A stretch of 64,000 bases of DNA, taken from assembly GCA_024958715.1 (NCBI GenBank), contig JANWUS010000038.1, positions 1 through 64,000 of the forward strand, given 5' to 3'. Positions 33,056 to 42,179 of this stretch are shown one piece after another. This DNA is from Cyanobium sp. FGCU52. GTDB taxonomy: Bacteria > Cyanobacteriota > Cyanobacteriia > PCC-6307 > Cyanobiaceae. Both the position numbers and the translations under genes were made by a program. The stretch's first letter is position 1; each line of letters starts with the position of its first letter. The notes beneath the pieces were generated by a model. The model was given only the letters and a program-made list of their open reading frames with translations. It was not told the origin of the DNA and searched no databases.

Positions 33056-33300
33056 GCACCCCAGCCCGCCGCATCAGACGGGCTCGGTGCCACCGCGATG
33101 GACCATCGCGGCGGCGATGAAAGCGTCCGGGGGCAGGGGCTTGGTTCCAGGAACAGGTGCTCCTGCGGGCCCTCCACCCCCTCGGCCAGGGTGCGCATTC
33201 GCATCGCTCGGACCATGGAGAGGGAACTGTTCGGCTGCTCCTTCTTCACGTCCTGGAGCGCCAGGCTCACCTTGCGGGTGAGCAGGTCCTGGTCATTGTC
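33056..33300 (-). pseudogene. Possible remnant of an EAL-domain (c-di-GMP phosphodiesterase) gene
   Basis: On the minus strand short blocks in two frames resemble the end of an EAL domain: SLSMVRAMRMRTLAEGVEG (like the conserved V-A-E-G-V-E block), then after a frame change PPDAFIAAAMVHRGG and a stop. No start or catalytic EAL motif remains. The evidence is thin, and the run could be chance. The rest of the 340-base gap between KaiC-like and radical SAM genes holds nothing I can identify. Confidence 0.35.
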
Positions 33301-33395
33301 CCGCGGGGAACTGGTTCATCGACCGTCCGATCGGGCCAGGATGGGATCGGCAGCGACAGGCCACCGACCCCCCGCCAGAGGCTGCGGTCTTGCCA

Positions 33396-35066
33396 TCAGC
33401 GCGAGCCGGCCGTGGACACCAGGTCGTCGGAGGCGGCCTCGGAGGCGTCAGAGGTGGTTGCGGGCGATGCGACGCAGCGCCCTGACGCAGGCTGCGGCTG
33501 CCCCTCGCGGACACACGCCAGCTGCGCCGTGACCTGCTGCTGCACCAGGCCGGCGTACTCGAGGAAGTGCTCCTCCAGCAGCAGCATCCAGAGGTAATCC
33601 GGCAGCAGGGCGGGCCGGCGCAGGGCGATCGCCGCCAGGTGATGCCAGAACCGCCAGCGGGTGGGCCGGCGCACACCCTGGCGCCAGCAGAGGATCAACA
33701 GGCCCCGCAGGCGGGCGGGCCGCCAGCGGGGACGCCGGCGCAGGAACGCGAGGGGCCGGCGGTGCTGCGGCCAGCTCGGCGCCCCCAGGCCGAGGCAGGT
33801 GCGGTAGGCCCGCTCCAGGTAGACGTGCGGTTCGTACAGCTGGCGAAAGGCCGCGATGAACTCCGCGCCGATGTCTTCGATCGGGCGGGTGGGAACGAAG
33901 TTGAGCAGGTGGGTCTGCACGCCCTCGTCGAAGCGTTCATCCGCCTGAAGCAGCCGGCCCTCCCGCTGGAGGCGCTGCCAGAGCGCCGTGCCGGGGAGGG
34001 CCTGCAATACGCCCACCATCGCCAGCGGGATGCCGGTGCGGGTCACGAACTCCACGATCCGCTCCCCCGCCCCGGGGCTCTCGCCGTCGAAGCCGAGGAT
34101 GAAGCCGGCCATCACCTGCAGGCCGTGGGCGCGGATCGTGCCCACCGATTCCACCAGGGGGCTGCGCATGTTCTGGTGCTTGCCGGCACCGGCCAGGGAG
34201 TGCTCGTCCGGCGTCTCGATCCCGAGGAAGACGCGGCGGAAACGGCAGGCCGTCATGGCGTTCATCAACGGCTCGTCGGCGGCCAGATCGAGCGAGGCCT
34301 CGGTGGTGAAGGCGAAGGGGAAGTCATGGCGCCGCTGCCACTCCAGCAGTGCCGGCAGCAGCAGGCGCACGTTGCGCCGGTTGCCGATGAAGTTGTCGTC
34401 CACCAGAAACACGTCCCCACGCCAGCCGAGCCGGTTCAGGGCCTCCAGCTCAGCGATCAGCTGCGGCGGCGTCTTGGTGCGCGGGGTTCGCCCGTAGAGC
34501 ACGATGATGTCGCAGAACTCGCACTGGAAGGGACAGCCGCGCGAGAACTGCACGGCCATCATTTCGTAGGCCTCCATCTGCAGCAGATCGAAGCGTGGAA
34601 GCGGCGAGGTGCGCACATCCGGCTTCTGCCCGTCGGCGGTGAACACCCCGAAGCTCCGCCCGGCCTCGATCGCCTCCACGAAGGGAGGAATGCTGATCTC
34701 CCCTTCCCCCAGGATCAGGAAATCGGCCGCCACCAGTTCAGGGGCCCCGGGGGTGGAGGTGGCGAAGGGCCCGCCCACGGCCACCGGCAGGCCATGACGC
34801 TTGGCCAGGGCGACCTGACGGGCAAGATCGCGCTTATGCACGATCATCGCCGAGATGATCACCAGGTCGGCCCAGCGCCAGTCCTCCTCGCTCACCTCGC
34901 GGATCTGGGTATCGACGAGCCGCAGGTGCCAGTGGGCCGGCAGCAGGGCCGCCACGGTGATCAGGCCCAGGGGGGGCAGCAGCACGCGGCGGCCCACCAG
35001 GGCGAGGGCCGCATCGAAGCTCCAGAACGTCTTCGGCGAGCGGGGGTGGACCAGCAGCACGTGCAT
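33396..35066 (-). CDS. B12-binding-domain radical SAM protein (DUF4070 group)
   Basis: The 556-residue protein has an N-terminal cobalamin-binding fold (MHVLLVHPRSPKTFWSF, then VAVGGPFATS and FLILGEGE) and a radical SAM core with Cys178, Cys182 and Cys185 in RGCPFQCEFCDI. GIETPDEHSL and MAGFILGFDGE follow, and a C-terminal DUF4070-like region. Related enzymes methylate or rearrange lipids such as hopanoids. The substrate here is unknown. ATG 35066 was chosen because the family starts there. It diverges from the DUF389 gene. Confidence 0.87.
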   Translation of the reverse strand: MHVLLVHPRSPKTFWSFDAALALVGRRVLLPPLGLITVAALLPAHWHLRLVDTQIREVSEEDWRWADLVIISAMIVHKRDLARQVALAKRHGLPVAVGGPFATSTPGAPELVAADFLILGEGEISIPPFVEAIEAGRSFGVFTADGQKPDVRTSPLPRFDLLQMEAYEMMAVQFSRGCPFQCEFCDIIVLYGRTPRTKTPPQLIAELEALNRLGWRGDVFLVDDNFIGNRRNVRLLLPALLEWQRRHDFPFAFTTEASLDLAADEPLMNAMTACRFRRVFLGIETPDEHSLAGAGKHQNMRSPLVESVGTIRAHGLQVMAGFILGFDGESPGAGERIVEFVTRTGIPLAMVGVLQALPGTALWQRLQREGRLLQADERFDEGVQTHLLNFVPTRPIEDIGAEFIAAFRQLYEPHVYLERAYRTCLGLGAPSWPQHRRPLAFLRRRPRWRPARLRGLLILCWRQGVRRPTRWRFWHHLAAIALRRPALLPDYLWMLLLEEHFLEYAGLVQQQVTAQLACVREGQPQPASGRCVASPATTSDASEAASDDLVSTAGSR

Positions 35067-35238
35067 CGTCGTCCTCCTGAGGGGGCGCCGATCCGACTGT
35101 GGGCAGGGCCGCTGCAACTGGAGGGGCCTGCCGCGGATGCGCCGCGGGAGAGCGCCTTACGATCCACGGGCTCGGAGGGATCGAAGCCGGCATGACGCGG
35201 AAAAGCCCTGAGCTGTTCGCCGCCGCGGATCTGGAGCC

Positions 35239-36426
35239 ATGAGCACCCTCAATCCGGAGCGGAGCCGCCTCGACGCCCTGCGCCAGGAGTTCGAGCACGA
35301 AGCCAGCTTCAGCCAGGTGTTCGTGGTGCTCACGGTGGGGGCCACCCTGATCGCCACCCTGGGCCTGCTGGCCAACAGCCCGGGCGTGGTGATCGGGGCC
35401 ATGGTGGTGGCCCCCTGGATCCTGCCGCTGCAGGCGATGGCGTTCGAGATCCTGCAGGGGCGGCTGCCGATGTTCCTGCGGGCCCTGCGCACCCTGCTGC
35501 TGGGGGTGGTGATCTGCGTGCTGCTGTCGATGGCGGTGGGCCACCTGGTGGCCTTCCCCAACTTCGGCAGCGAGGTGATGAACCGCACCAGCCCCAACCT
35601 GCTGGATCTGGGCGTGGCCCTGGTGGCCGGCGCGGTGGCGATGTACGCCAAACTGCGCAAGGACGCCATCTCGGCCCTGGCTGGCCTGGCCATCGCCGTG
35701 GCCCTGGTGCCGCCGATGTGCGTTGTGGGGATCCTGCTGGCCTCGTCCTTCTGGACGCAGGCCTATGGGGCACTGCTGCTGTTCGCCACCAACCTGCTGG
35801 GGATCATGGTGGGGGCGATGGCCAGCCTGGGAACCCTGGAGCGGGTGTACCGCAAACGGCTGTTCCGCAGCCGTCTGGGCCTCACCAGCCTGGCCCTCAC
35901 CCTGCTGCTGCTGCTACCCCTCAGCAGCAGTTTCGTTCGCCTGGTGAACCGATCGCGGCTGGAAACCAAGGCCCAGCAGCTGGAGGCCACCATCGAGCAG
36001 CAGCTGCGCACCCGCACGATCACGCTCGGCAGCGATCCCGCCATCGATCTGGTGGGCCTGGCCGTCGACTGGCAGAAGAACCCGCCGCTGATCCGCGCCC
36101 GGGTGCGCGTCACCGACCCCAACCTGCCCACACCCCGCCAGGTGGCCGAGGTGCAGGCCTTCATCAACCGACAGCAGGCGCCGCTGCGCTTCCGGCTGGT
36201 GGTGCAGCGCACCGCCGTCGACCTGATCGGCCCGGACACCGCGCCCAATCCTCCGGAGCTGGAGGTGCTGCCGCCCCCGGCCCTGCCGCCGCTGCCCGGG
36301 GCGGAGCCCCGCGAGGACACGAATCTCCGCTCCCGCGAGGACGGCCCGACGACGGCGCTCACGTCGCTCGGCCGCCATCTCCCCGAGGGAGTCCGCAAGC
36401 GGATCGACCTCACGGTCCAGGGCTGA
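35239..36426 (+). CDS. DUF389 membrane protein
   Basis: The 395-residue protein has five or six hydrophobic segments with the DUF389 blocks SPGVVIGAMVVAPWILPL, AVALVPPMCVVGILLA and NLLGIMVGAMA. After about residue 235 a soluble region follows, then a proline-rich tail (PPPALPPLPGAEP). DUF389 proteins have no proven function. The 3' end overlaps the convergent deleted acr3 gene by 17 bases. Confidence 0.85.
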   Translation: MSTLNPERSRLDALRQEFEHEASFSQVFVVLTVGATLIATLGLLANSPGVVIGAMVVAPWILPLQAMAFEILQGRLPMFLRALRTLLLGVVICVLLSMAVGHLVAFPNFGSEVMNRTSPNLLDLGVALVAGAVAMYAKLRKDAISALAGLAIAVALVPPMCVVGILLASSFWTQAYGALLLFATNLLGIMVGAMASLGTLERVYRKRLFRSRLGLTSLALTLLLLLPLSSSFVRLVNRSRLETKAQQLEATIEQQLRTRTITLGSDPAIDLVGLAVDWQKNPPLIRARVRVTDPNLPTPRQVAEVQAFINRQQAPLRFRLVVQRTAVDLIGPDTAPNPPELEVLPPPALPPLPGAEPREDTNLRSREDGPTTALTSLGRHLPEGVRKRIDLTVQG

Positions 36427-36997
36427 ACGCCCCCGGCCTGACCGGCGGGAACAGGCGCTGCCGCAAACAAAGCGACACGTACACCAAAGCCACGAGCACC
36501 GGCACCTCGATCAGCGGACCGATCACCCCGGCCAGGGCCTGCCTGGAGCTGACACCCCAGACGCTGATGCTCACGGCGATGGCCAGCTCGAAGTTGTTGC
36601 CGGCGGCGGTGAAGGCAAGGGCGGCGGTGCGGTCGTAGCCGAAGCCGCTGCGACGCCCGGCGAGGAAGGCCACGGCCCACATGATCGCGAAATAGAGCAG
36701 CAGCGGCAGCGACACGCGGGCCACGGTGAGCGGGTCGGAGGTGATCGCCCGGCCCTGCAGAGCGAACATCACCACGATCGTGAACAGCAGCCCGTAGAGG
36801 GCCCTGGGGCCAAGGCGCGGCAGGAAGGTCTGCTCGTACCAGCGGCGACTGCGCCACCGCACCCCGAAGTGACGGGTGAGATAGCCGGCCACCAGCGGCA
36901 GGCCGATCCAGAGGGGCAGGAAGCGATCGAAAACCGAGAGCCGGGCCAGCACGGCCGCCTCTTCGCCGTGGGGCCGGAGCGTGTCGAGGTGCTGCAT
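36410..36997 (-). pseudogene. Internally deleted ACR3 arsenite exporter gene
   Basis: The frame encodes about 195 residues where ACR3 has roughly 340-390. Residues near the start (RLSVFDRFLPLWIG) match the very N-terminus of ACR3; immediately after, LVAGYLTRHF and then FTIVVMFALQGRAIT, AFTAAGNNFELAIAVSI and GPLIEVPVLVALVYV match the C-terminal half. About four N-terminal helices, including the one with the essential cysteine, are missing while the frame is kept. It lies next to arsR on the same strand. It is probably non-functional, unless the remaining half pairs with itself. Confidence 0.8.
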
Positions 36998-37002
36998 CGG
37001 CG

Positions 37003-37341
37003 TCAGGGGCAGGGGGGAGCGGGCAGGCGGCACTGGGCCGCCAGGGCGGCCAGCCAGGCGCGCAGCGCTTCGATCGGCTCGGGTCGCAGCCGGTAGTAGA
37101 TCCAGCGGCCCTGCTGGCGATCCTGCAGCAGACCCGCCTCCTTCAGCACCTTCAGGTGGAAGGAGAGCTTCGACTGGGCCAGGCCCAGGGAGGTGGTGAG
37201 GTCGCAGACGCAGCGCTCGCCGCCCCCGAGGGCCTCGATCACCTGCAGCCGGATCGGATCCGCCAGGGCCCGCAGCAGCAGCCGGGCCTGGTCGGCATCG
37301 ACGCAGGGGACCGGGGGGCAGTCCGCCGTTAACCGCGCCAT
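37003..37341 (-). CDS. arsR: ArsR-family arsenic-responsive repressor
   Basis: The 112-residue winged-helix protein carries the metalloid site RCVCDL (Cys44 and Cys46) at the start of the recognition helix region, then LGLAQSKLSFHLKVLKEAGLL and the wing GRWIYYRLR. This is the classical ArsR arrangement, releasing DNA on arsenite binding. The start ATG is at 37341, only 49 bases from the divergent GAPDH gene, with an inverted repeat in between. It would control both the acr3 remnant and the GAPDH-arsJ pair. Confidence 0.92.
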   Translation of the reverse strand: MARLTADCPPVPCVDADQARLLLRALADPIRLQVIEALGGGERCVCDLTTSLGLAQSKLSFHLKVLKEAGLLQDRQQGRWIYYRLRPEPIEALRAWLAALAAQCRLPAPPCP

Positions 37342-37347
37342 AAACCG

Positions 37348-37363
37348 ATCAATCGGGCTTGAT
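37348..37363. promoter_or_regulatory. Likely ArsR operator between arsR and the GAPDH gene
   Basis: ATCAA (37348-37352), six bases, then TTGAT (37359-37363). This ATCAA-N6-TTGAT form is the one I recall for cyanobacterial ArsR sites. It is the only inverted repeat in the 48-base divergent gap. Confidence 0.65.
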
Positions 37364-37389
37364 GCGAGCCTAGGCCCCAGCTGCAGGCC

Positions 37390-38433
37390 ATGGCCTTGAA
37401 GATCGGCATCAACGGCTTCGGCCGCATCGGTCGCCTGGTGTTCCGCGCCCTCTGGGGCCGCCCCGGCATCGAGCTGGTGCACGTGAACGATCCGGCCGGC
37501 GATGCCGCCACCGCGGCCCACCTGCTGGCCTTCGATTCGGTGCACGGACGCTGGCCCGTGGCCGTGCAGGCAGGCCCAGACAACGCCCCCGGTGGCTTTC
37601 AGGTGGAGGGCCATCCCGTTTCCTTCTCCCGGGAGAGCGATCCCACCGCGGTGCCCTGGAAGGAGGCAGGCATCACGATGGTTCTGGAGTGCAGCGGCCG
37701 CTTCAAGACCCCCACCACCCTGCAGCCCTACTTCGATGCGGCGGGGCTGAAGCGGGTGGTGGTGGCCTGCCCGGTGAAGGGGGTGATCGCCGGCGAGGAA
37801 GCCCTGAACGTGGTGTTCGGCATCAACCACCAGCTGCTGGATCTTCAGCGGCACCGGCTGGTGACCGCCGCCTCCTGCACCACCAACTGCCTGGCGCCGG
37901 TGGTGAAGGTGGTGCACGAAGGCTTCGGCATCCGCCACGGCTCGATCACCACCCTCCACGACGTCACCAACACCCAGGTGGTGGTGGATGGCTTCAAAAG
38001 CGACCTGCGCCGCGCCCGCTCCTGCCTGCAGAGCCTGATCCCCACCACCACGGGCTCGGCCCGGGCGATCGGACTGATCTTCCCGGAGCTTGAAGGCAGG
38101 CTGAACGGCCATGCCGTGCGGGTGCCGCTGCTCAACGCCTCGCTCACCGACGCCGTGTTCGAACTGGAGCGGCCGGTGACGGCGGACGAGGTGAACGGGG
38201 CGTTCGCGGCCGCCGCAGCCGGCCCCCTCAAGGGCATCCTCGGCTACGAGGAACGGCCGCTGGTGTCGGTGGATTACGTCAACGACGACCGCAGCGCCAT
38301 CGTCGATGGCCCTTCGACGATGGTGACCCACGGCACCCAGCTCAAGGTGTACGCCTGGTACGACAACGAGTGGGGCTACAGCTGCCGCATGGCCGACCTG
38401 GTGAGCCACATCGTCGCCCTCACGGAGGGCTGA
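37390..38433 (+). CDS. ArsJ-associated glyceraldehyde-3-phosphate dehydrogenase
   Basis: The 347-residue protein is a complete GAPDH: NAD-binding INGFGRIGR at the start, catalytic Cys163 in [11 protein letters not shown], and the end block [15 protein letters not shown]. Lying between arsR and arsJ, it is the arsenic-specific paralogue that uses arsenate in place of phosphate to make 1-arseno-3-phosphoglycerate, which ArsJ exports. It is eight bases from arsJ. The context, not the sequence alone, separates it from glycolytic GAPDH. Confidence 0.92.
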   Translation: MALKIGINGFGRIGRLVFRALWGRPGIELVHVNDPAGDAATAAHLLAFDSVHGRWPVAVQAGPDNAPGGFQVEGHPVSFSRESDPTAVPWKEAGITMVLECSGRFKTPTTLQPYFDAAGLKRVVVACPVKGVIAGEEALNVVFGINHQLLDLQRHRLVTAASCTTNCLAPVVKVVHEGFGIRHGSITTLHDVTNTQVVVDGFKSDLRRARSCLQSLIPTTTGSARAIGLIFPELEGRLNGHAVRVPLLNASLTDAVFELERPVTADEVNGAFAAAAAGPLKGILGYEERPLVSVDYVNDDRSAIVDGPSTMVTHGTQLKVYAWYDNEWGYSCRMADLVSHIVALTEG

Positions 38434-38441
38434 GCACGCCC

Positions 38442-39698
38442 ATGGCACGCCCGCTCTCGGCCCTGCAGCAATACCTGGTCGTCACCGCGGCCTACTGGGC
38501 CTTCACCGTCACCGACGGCGCCCTGCGCATGCTGGTGGTGTTCCACTTCCACCAGCTCGGCTACTCCACTCTGGAGATCGCCTTCCTGTTCCTCTTCTAC
38601 GAATTCTTCGGCATCGTCACCAACCTCTGGGGAGGCTGGCTGGGGGCCCGCTTCGGCCTGCGGCTCACCCTCTGGGCCGGCATGGTGCTGCAGATCGCTG
38701 CGCTTCTGATGCTGGTGCCGGTGTCGGGCGACTGGCCGCGTCTGTTCTCCCTTCTCTATGTGATGGGCGCCCAGGCGATCAGCGGCATCGCCAAGGACCT
38801 CAACAAGATGAGCGCCAAGAGCGCCATCAAGACCGTGGTGCCCGAAACCCCCGACAACCATCAGCAGGGCGAGCAGCAGCTGTTCCGCTGGGTGGCGATC
38901 CTCACCGGCTCCAAGAACGCCCTCAAGGGGGTGGGCTTCTTCGTGGGCGGCGTGCTGCTGGCCACCCTGGGCTTCGCCGGCTCGGTGGCGGCGATGGCCG
39001 GCGCCCTGCTGCTGGCCCTGCTGGGCACCCTGGTGCTCCCCGGCGAGATCGGCCGCATGAAGCGCAAACCCGGCTTCGCGGCCCTGTTCTCCACCAGCGC
39101 CGGCATCAATGTGCTCTCTCTGGCCCGCTTCTTCCTCTTCGGTGCCCGCGACGTGTGGTTCGTGGTGGCCCTGCCGGTGTTCCTGGAGGCCACGCTCGGC
39201 TGGAGGTTCTGGGAGGTGGGCGGCTTCCTCGGCCTCTGGGTGATCGGCTACGGGATCATCCAGGGCTCGGCCCCGGCCCTGCGACGGGCCTGGGGCCGCA
39301 CCGGCCCGCCGGGCCCCTCGGCGGTACAGTTCTGGAGTGCGGTGCTCACGGCCATTCCCGCCCTGATCGCGGTGGCGCTCTGGCGCGAAGTGGCCCACCC
39401 GGGGGTGGCGATCGTGGTGGGCCTGGCGGCCTTCGGCGCCGTGTTCGCGATGAACTCCTCGATCCACAGCTACATGGTGCTGGCCTATGCCGATGCCGAG
39501 GCGGTGAGCCTGAACGTGGGCTTCTATTACATGGCCAACGCCGCCGGCCGGCTGCTCGGCACCCTGCTCTCCGGCTGGGTTTACCTGCAGGGGGGCATGA
39601 CCGCCTGCCTGGGGTGCTCAGCCCTGCTGGTGGGCCTGTCGTTCCTCACCAGCCTGCGGCTGCCGGTACCTCCCCGCCAGCAGCTGGCGCCGGTCTGA
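38442..39698 (+). CDS. arsJ: ArsJ, organoarsenical efflux permease (MFS)
   Basis: The 418-residue protein has about eleven to twelve hydrophobic segments and blocks typical of ArsJ: YLVVTAAYWAFTVTDGALRM, FFGIVTNLWGGWLGARFG and GIAKDLNKMSAKSAIK. It exports 1-arseno-3-phosphoglycerate, which then breaks down outside to arsenate and 3-phosphoglycerate. The pair with GAPDH provides arsenate resistance without arsenate reductase. It follows the GAPDH gene by eight bases, both under the ArsR operator. Confidence 0.94.
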   Translation: MARPLSALQQYLVVTAAYWAFTVTDGALRMLVVFHFHQLGYSTLEIAFLFLFYEFFGIVTNLWGGWLGARFGLRLTLWAGMVLQIAALLMLVPVSGDWPRLFSLLYVMGAQAISGIAKDLNKMSAKSAIKTVVPETPDNHQQGEQQLFRWVAILTGSKNALKGVGFFVGGVLLATLGFAGSVAAMAGALLLALLGTLVLPGEIGRMKRKPGFAALFSTSAGINVLSLARFFLFGARDVWFVVALPVFLEATLGWRFWEVGGFLGLWVIGYGIIQGSAPALRRAWGRTGPPGPSAVQFWSAVLTAIPALIAVALWREVAHPGVAIVVGLAAFGAVFAMNSSIHSYMVLAYADAEAVSLNVGFYYMANAAGRLLGTLLSGWVYLQGGMTACLGCSALLVGLSFLTSLRLPVPPRQQLAPV

Positions 39699-39762
39699 GC
39701 AGACCCGCCGTTTCAGGGACCGCCGGCGCATCCAGAGTGCCGGAATCACGTCATCCCCAGAG

Positions 39763-39996
39763 ATGTCCCAGCAACAGCTCGATGCCTTCATCGGCGTGGT
39801 GCGGGCGGATCCGGCCTGGCAGCAGCGCATCCAGACCCTCGAGTCCGACGTGCTCACCCTGGCACAGCAGGTGAGACAGGCCGGCTACGACCTCAGCGAC
39901 GAGGAGATCGTCTGGCTCACCACCTGCCAGGACTGGATGTCGGATGCGCCGGCCTCGGCCGGGACCGGCTCGCCACCGCTGGGGGTGTGGGGCTGA
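39763..39996 (+). CDS. Nif11-domain small protein, 77 residues
   Basis: It begins MSQQQLDAFIGVVRADPAW and continues with a helix (QRIQTLESDVLTLAQQVRQAG) and YDLSDEEIVWL. The opening and the ADP motif are the Nif11 signature. The tail (TTCQDWMSDAPASAG) has one cysteine and no double-glycine-bounded core, so it is probably not a lanthipeptide precursor, though GTGSPP at the end is odd. No LanM-type modifying enzyme is seen in the window. Its 3' end overlaps the ATPase scrap on the other strand. Confidence 0.75.
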   Translation: MSQQQLDAFIGVVRADPAWQQRIQTLESDVLTLAQQVRQAGYDLSDEEIVWLTTCQDWMSDAPASAGTGSPPLGVWG

Positions 39997-40450
39997 GCCG
40001 GGCGCCCGCCCACGCCGCGGCCTGAGCCAGGGCCAGGGCGAGGGCCGCCAGCAGGGCATCGGGCCACTGGCCGCTGCGGGCTCCCAGCAGCAGCGCCAGC
40101 AGCAGACACAGGCCCAGGGCCACCAGCGTGACCCGGCGCGTCATCCGGCGGGTGCGCCGCTGCAGGCGGGTGGCGGGAGGCTTCAGGGTGGCGAGGCTGC
40201 GACCGAGCCGGCCCAGCTCCGTGGCCTCCCCCACGACCACCACCGCGGCCCGGCCGCGTCCGGCCACCACGAGCGAACCGGCCATGATCGTCTCCTGCCC
40301 CCCCTTTTGCACCGGCATCGACTCGCCGGTCAGCAGGGATTCATCGAGGGCCAGCCCCACCGCCTCGCTGATGCGTGCGTCAGCCGCCACCCGGTCCCCT
40401 TCCTCCAGCAGCACACAGTCGCCCTCGCGCACCTGCTCCGGCGGGAGGGG
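39917..40450 (-). pseudogene. Fragment of a P-type cation ATPase
   Basis: The frame encodes the actuator region of a P-type ATPase: VLLEEGDRVAADARISEA, then LDESLLTGESMPVQK (the TGES loop) and a following pair of membrane segments (LVALGLCLLLALLLG and LLAALALALAQAAA). The protein stops where the P-domain with DKTGTLT should begin, and the N-terminal segments are missing too. The left end joins directly onto the stop of the DUF305 gene. It is a dead fragment of a calcium- or monovalent-type pump, consistent with a deletion on both sides. Confidence 0.75.
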
Positions 40451-40451
40451 C

Positions 40452-41201
40452 TCACCCGGAATACCAGCGCCGGTACCAGTCCGCCATCTGGCGGATCTCC
40501 TGGCTCTGCACCCGCACCATGGCGTCCTGGAGGGTCCGCAGCTGGGGATGGTCGGTGCCCATCAGGGCATGGGAGGCCATCATCACGCCCATGCGGTGGT
40601 GGGGAATCATCTGTTCGATGAAGGCCCGGTCGAAGTCGGGCGCCGCCCGCAGCGCCGCCAGGCTGATCTCAGTGCCGGCCACGCCCATGCCCATCCCCAT
40701 GCCGTAGCCCATGCCGCCGCCCATCCATCCGCCGCGGCCCATGCCGTACCCCGATCCCGCACCGGGAGTCCAGCGCGGGACGTCCGTGCCGAACCACTGG
40801 CGGTACCAGGCCCGCATCTGGGCGTTCTCCCGGCGCTGACTGGTGGCGATCCGCTGCGCCAGGGCCTTCAGCTCCGGATGGCGGGCCCGGGTGAGGGCCA
40901 GGTCCGCCATGGCGATCGCGCCGTCGTGATGGGGAATCATCATCACGATGAAGCGCTGATCACTGGCCGCCATCCAGCCCGGCCCGCCGCGGCCCGCGCC
41001 GGGTCCTTCGGCGGCTGCAGGCGGAACCGCCCCCTGGGGAGCGGCAGAGCCCGTGGAGGTGCCAGGCGGGGGGCCTGCCCCGACCGGAAGGACGGCCCCG
41101 GCCATCAGGAGCAGAACCGCCGTCGCCGGGGTCAGCAGACGGAGCGGGAAGCGGGGGGTTGCCACAGCGGGAATGCTCCGGGCAAAGTCCTTCCCCAGCA
41201 T
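40452..41201 (-). CDS. Exported protein with two DUF305 domains
   Basis: The 249-residue protein has a signal peptide (LLTPATAVLLLMAGAVLPVGAG) and two DUF305 domains: ASDQRFIVMMIPHHDGAIAMA with a following AQMRAWYRQWFG, and DRAFIEQMIPHHRMGVMMA with QMADWYRRWY. Between them lies a glycine- and methionine-rich linker (GYGMGMGMG) that could bind copper. DUF305 proteins sit in the periplasm and are often near copper or silver genes. It is followed by a CDF transporter gene in the same orientation, 66 bases upstream. Confidence 0.86.
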   Translation of the reverse strand: MLGKDFARSIPAVATPRFPLRLLTPATAVLLLMAGAVLPVGAGPPPGTSTGSAAPQGAVPPAAAEGPGAGRGGPGWMAASDQRFIVMMIPHHDGAIAMADLALTRARHPELKALAQRIATSQRRENAQMRAWYRQWFGTDVPRWTPGAGSGYGMGRGGWMGGGMGYGMGMGMGVAGTEISLAALRAAPDFDRAFIEQMIPHHRMGVMMASHALMGTDHPQLRTLQDAMVRVQSQEIRQMADWYRRWYSG

Positions 41202-41267
41202 GGGCAGTTCGCCCGGGATGCGAGCGATCAGGGCACCTTCCCGGCGACCCGGCCACCCCAGGAGGTC

Positions 41268-42176
41268 TCAGGAGCCGGTGCCCTCCTCCACCTCCACCTC
41301 CACCTCCAGCGTGCTCTTGCGGATGCCGAGCTCCCCCACGCAACGACGGGCCTCCTCCAGGAAGGCATTGGCGTCGTCCGCGGCATCGGCCTGGCGCAGC
41401 ACGTGGGCGGTGAGAGCGGTGCGGGAGGTGCTCACGCCCCAGATGTGAAGTTCGGGCACCGCAACCACCCCCGGCAATGCCAGCAGGGCGGCCCGCACCC
41501 GCTCCACGTCGATTCCGCGGGGAGCGGCATCGAGGTTCACGGCGATTGCCTCCCGCAGCAGCGACCAGGCGCTGGCCATCACCACCGCACCCACGCCGAA
41601 GGCGGTGAGGGCATCGAGCTGCAGCCAGCCCGTGGCCCCCACCAGCAGGGTGCTCGCCAGCACCGCCACCGACACGGCCGCGTCGGTGAGCAGATGGAGC
41701 ACCGCCGCCCGCTGGTTGAGATCGTGGTGGTGGTCGTGGCCGAACAGGCGGGCCGAGAGGAGATTGATCACGATCCCGGCGGCGGCGGCCCAGGCCACCG
41801 GTCCGGTCTGCAGGGGCACCGGCGCGAGGAAGCGCTGGATGGCCTCCACCACCACCACGGCCCCGGCCGCGAAGATCAGCAGGCCGTTCACCAGCGAGGC
41901 CAGGTGGGTGCTGCGCCCGAACCCGTAGGTGAAGCGCCCGGTCGCGGGCCTGCGGCTGAGCCGCTCCGCCCCCCAGCCGAGGGCCAGCCCCACCACATCG
42001 CCGAGGTTGTGCAGGGCATCGCCGATCAGCGCGAGCGAACCGAAGGCGAAGCCGATCGTGAGCTGGAGGGTGGTGAGGGCGGCGTTGAGCAGCACGCTCC
42101 AGCGGAAGGCCGCCTCCGCACGGTTTCTGGGCCCATGGGCATGGGGGTGATCGGCATGGTGGCCCTCGGACCCCAT
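41268..42176 (-). CDS. Cation diffusion facilitator (zinc-type exporter)
   Basis: The 302-residue protein starts with a short histidine-rich stretch (GHHADHPHAHG), then six membrane segments with the metal site LIGDALHNLGDVVGL in helix 2 and LHLLTDAAVSVAVL in helix 5. A histidine loop (FGHDHHHDLN) and a C-terminal cytoplasmic domain follow. It exports zinc, cobalt or cadmium by proton exchange. A small frameshifted gene ends three bases before its start, so the pair was once one operon. Confidence 0.92.
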   Translation of the reverse strand: MGSEGHHADHPHAHGPRNRAEAAFRWSVLLNAALTTLQLTIGFAFGSLALIGDALHNLGDVVGLALGWGAERLSRRPATGRFTYGFGRSTHLASLVNGLLIFAAGAVVVVEAIQRFLAPVPLQTGPVAWAAAAGIVINLLSARLFGHDHHHDLNQRAAVLHLLTDAAVSVAVLASTLLVGATGWLQLDALTAFGVGAVVMASAWSLLREAIAVNLDAAPRGIDVERVRAALLALPGVVAVPELHIWGVSTSRTALTAHVLRQADAADDANAFLEEARRCVGELGIRKSTLEVEVEVEEGTGS

Positions 42177-42179
42177 CGC

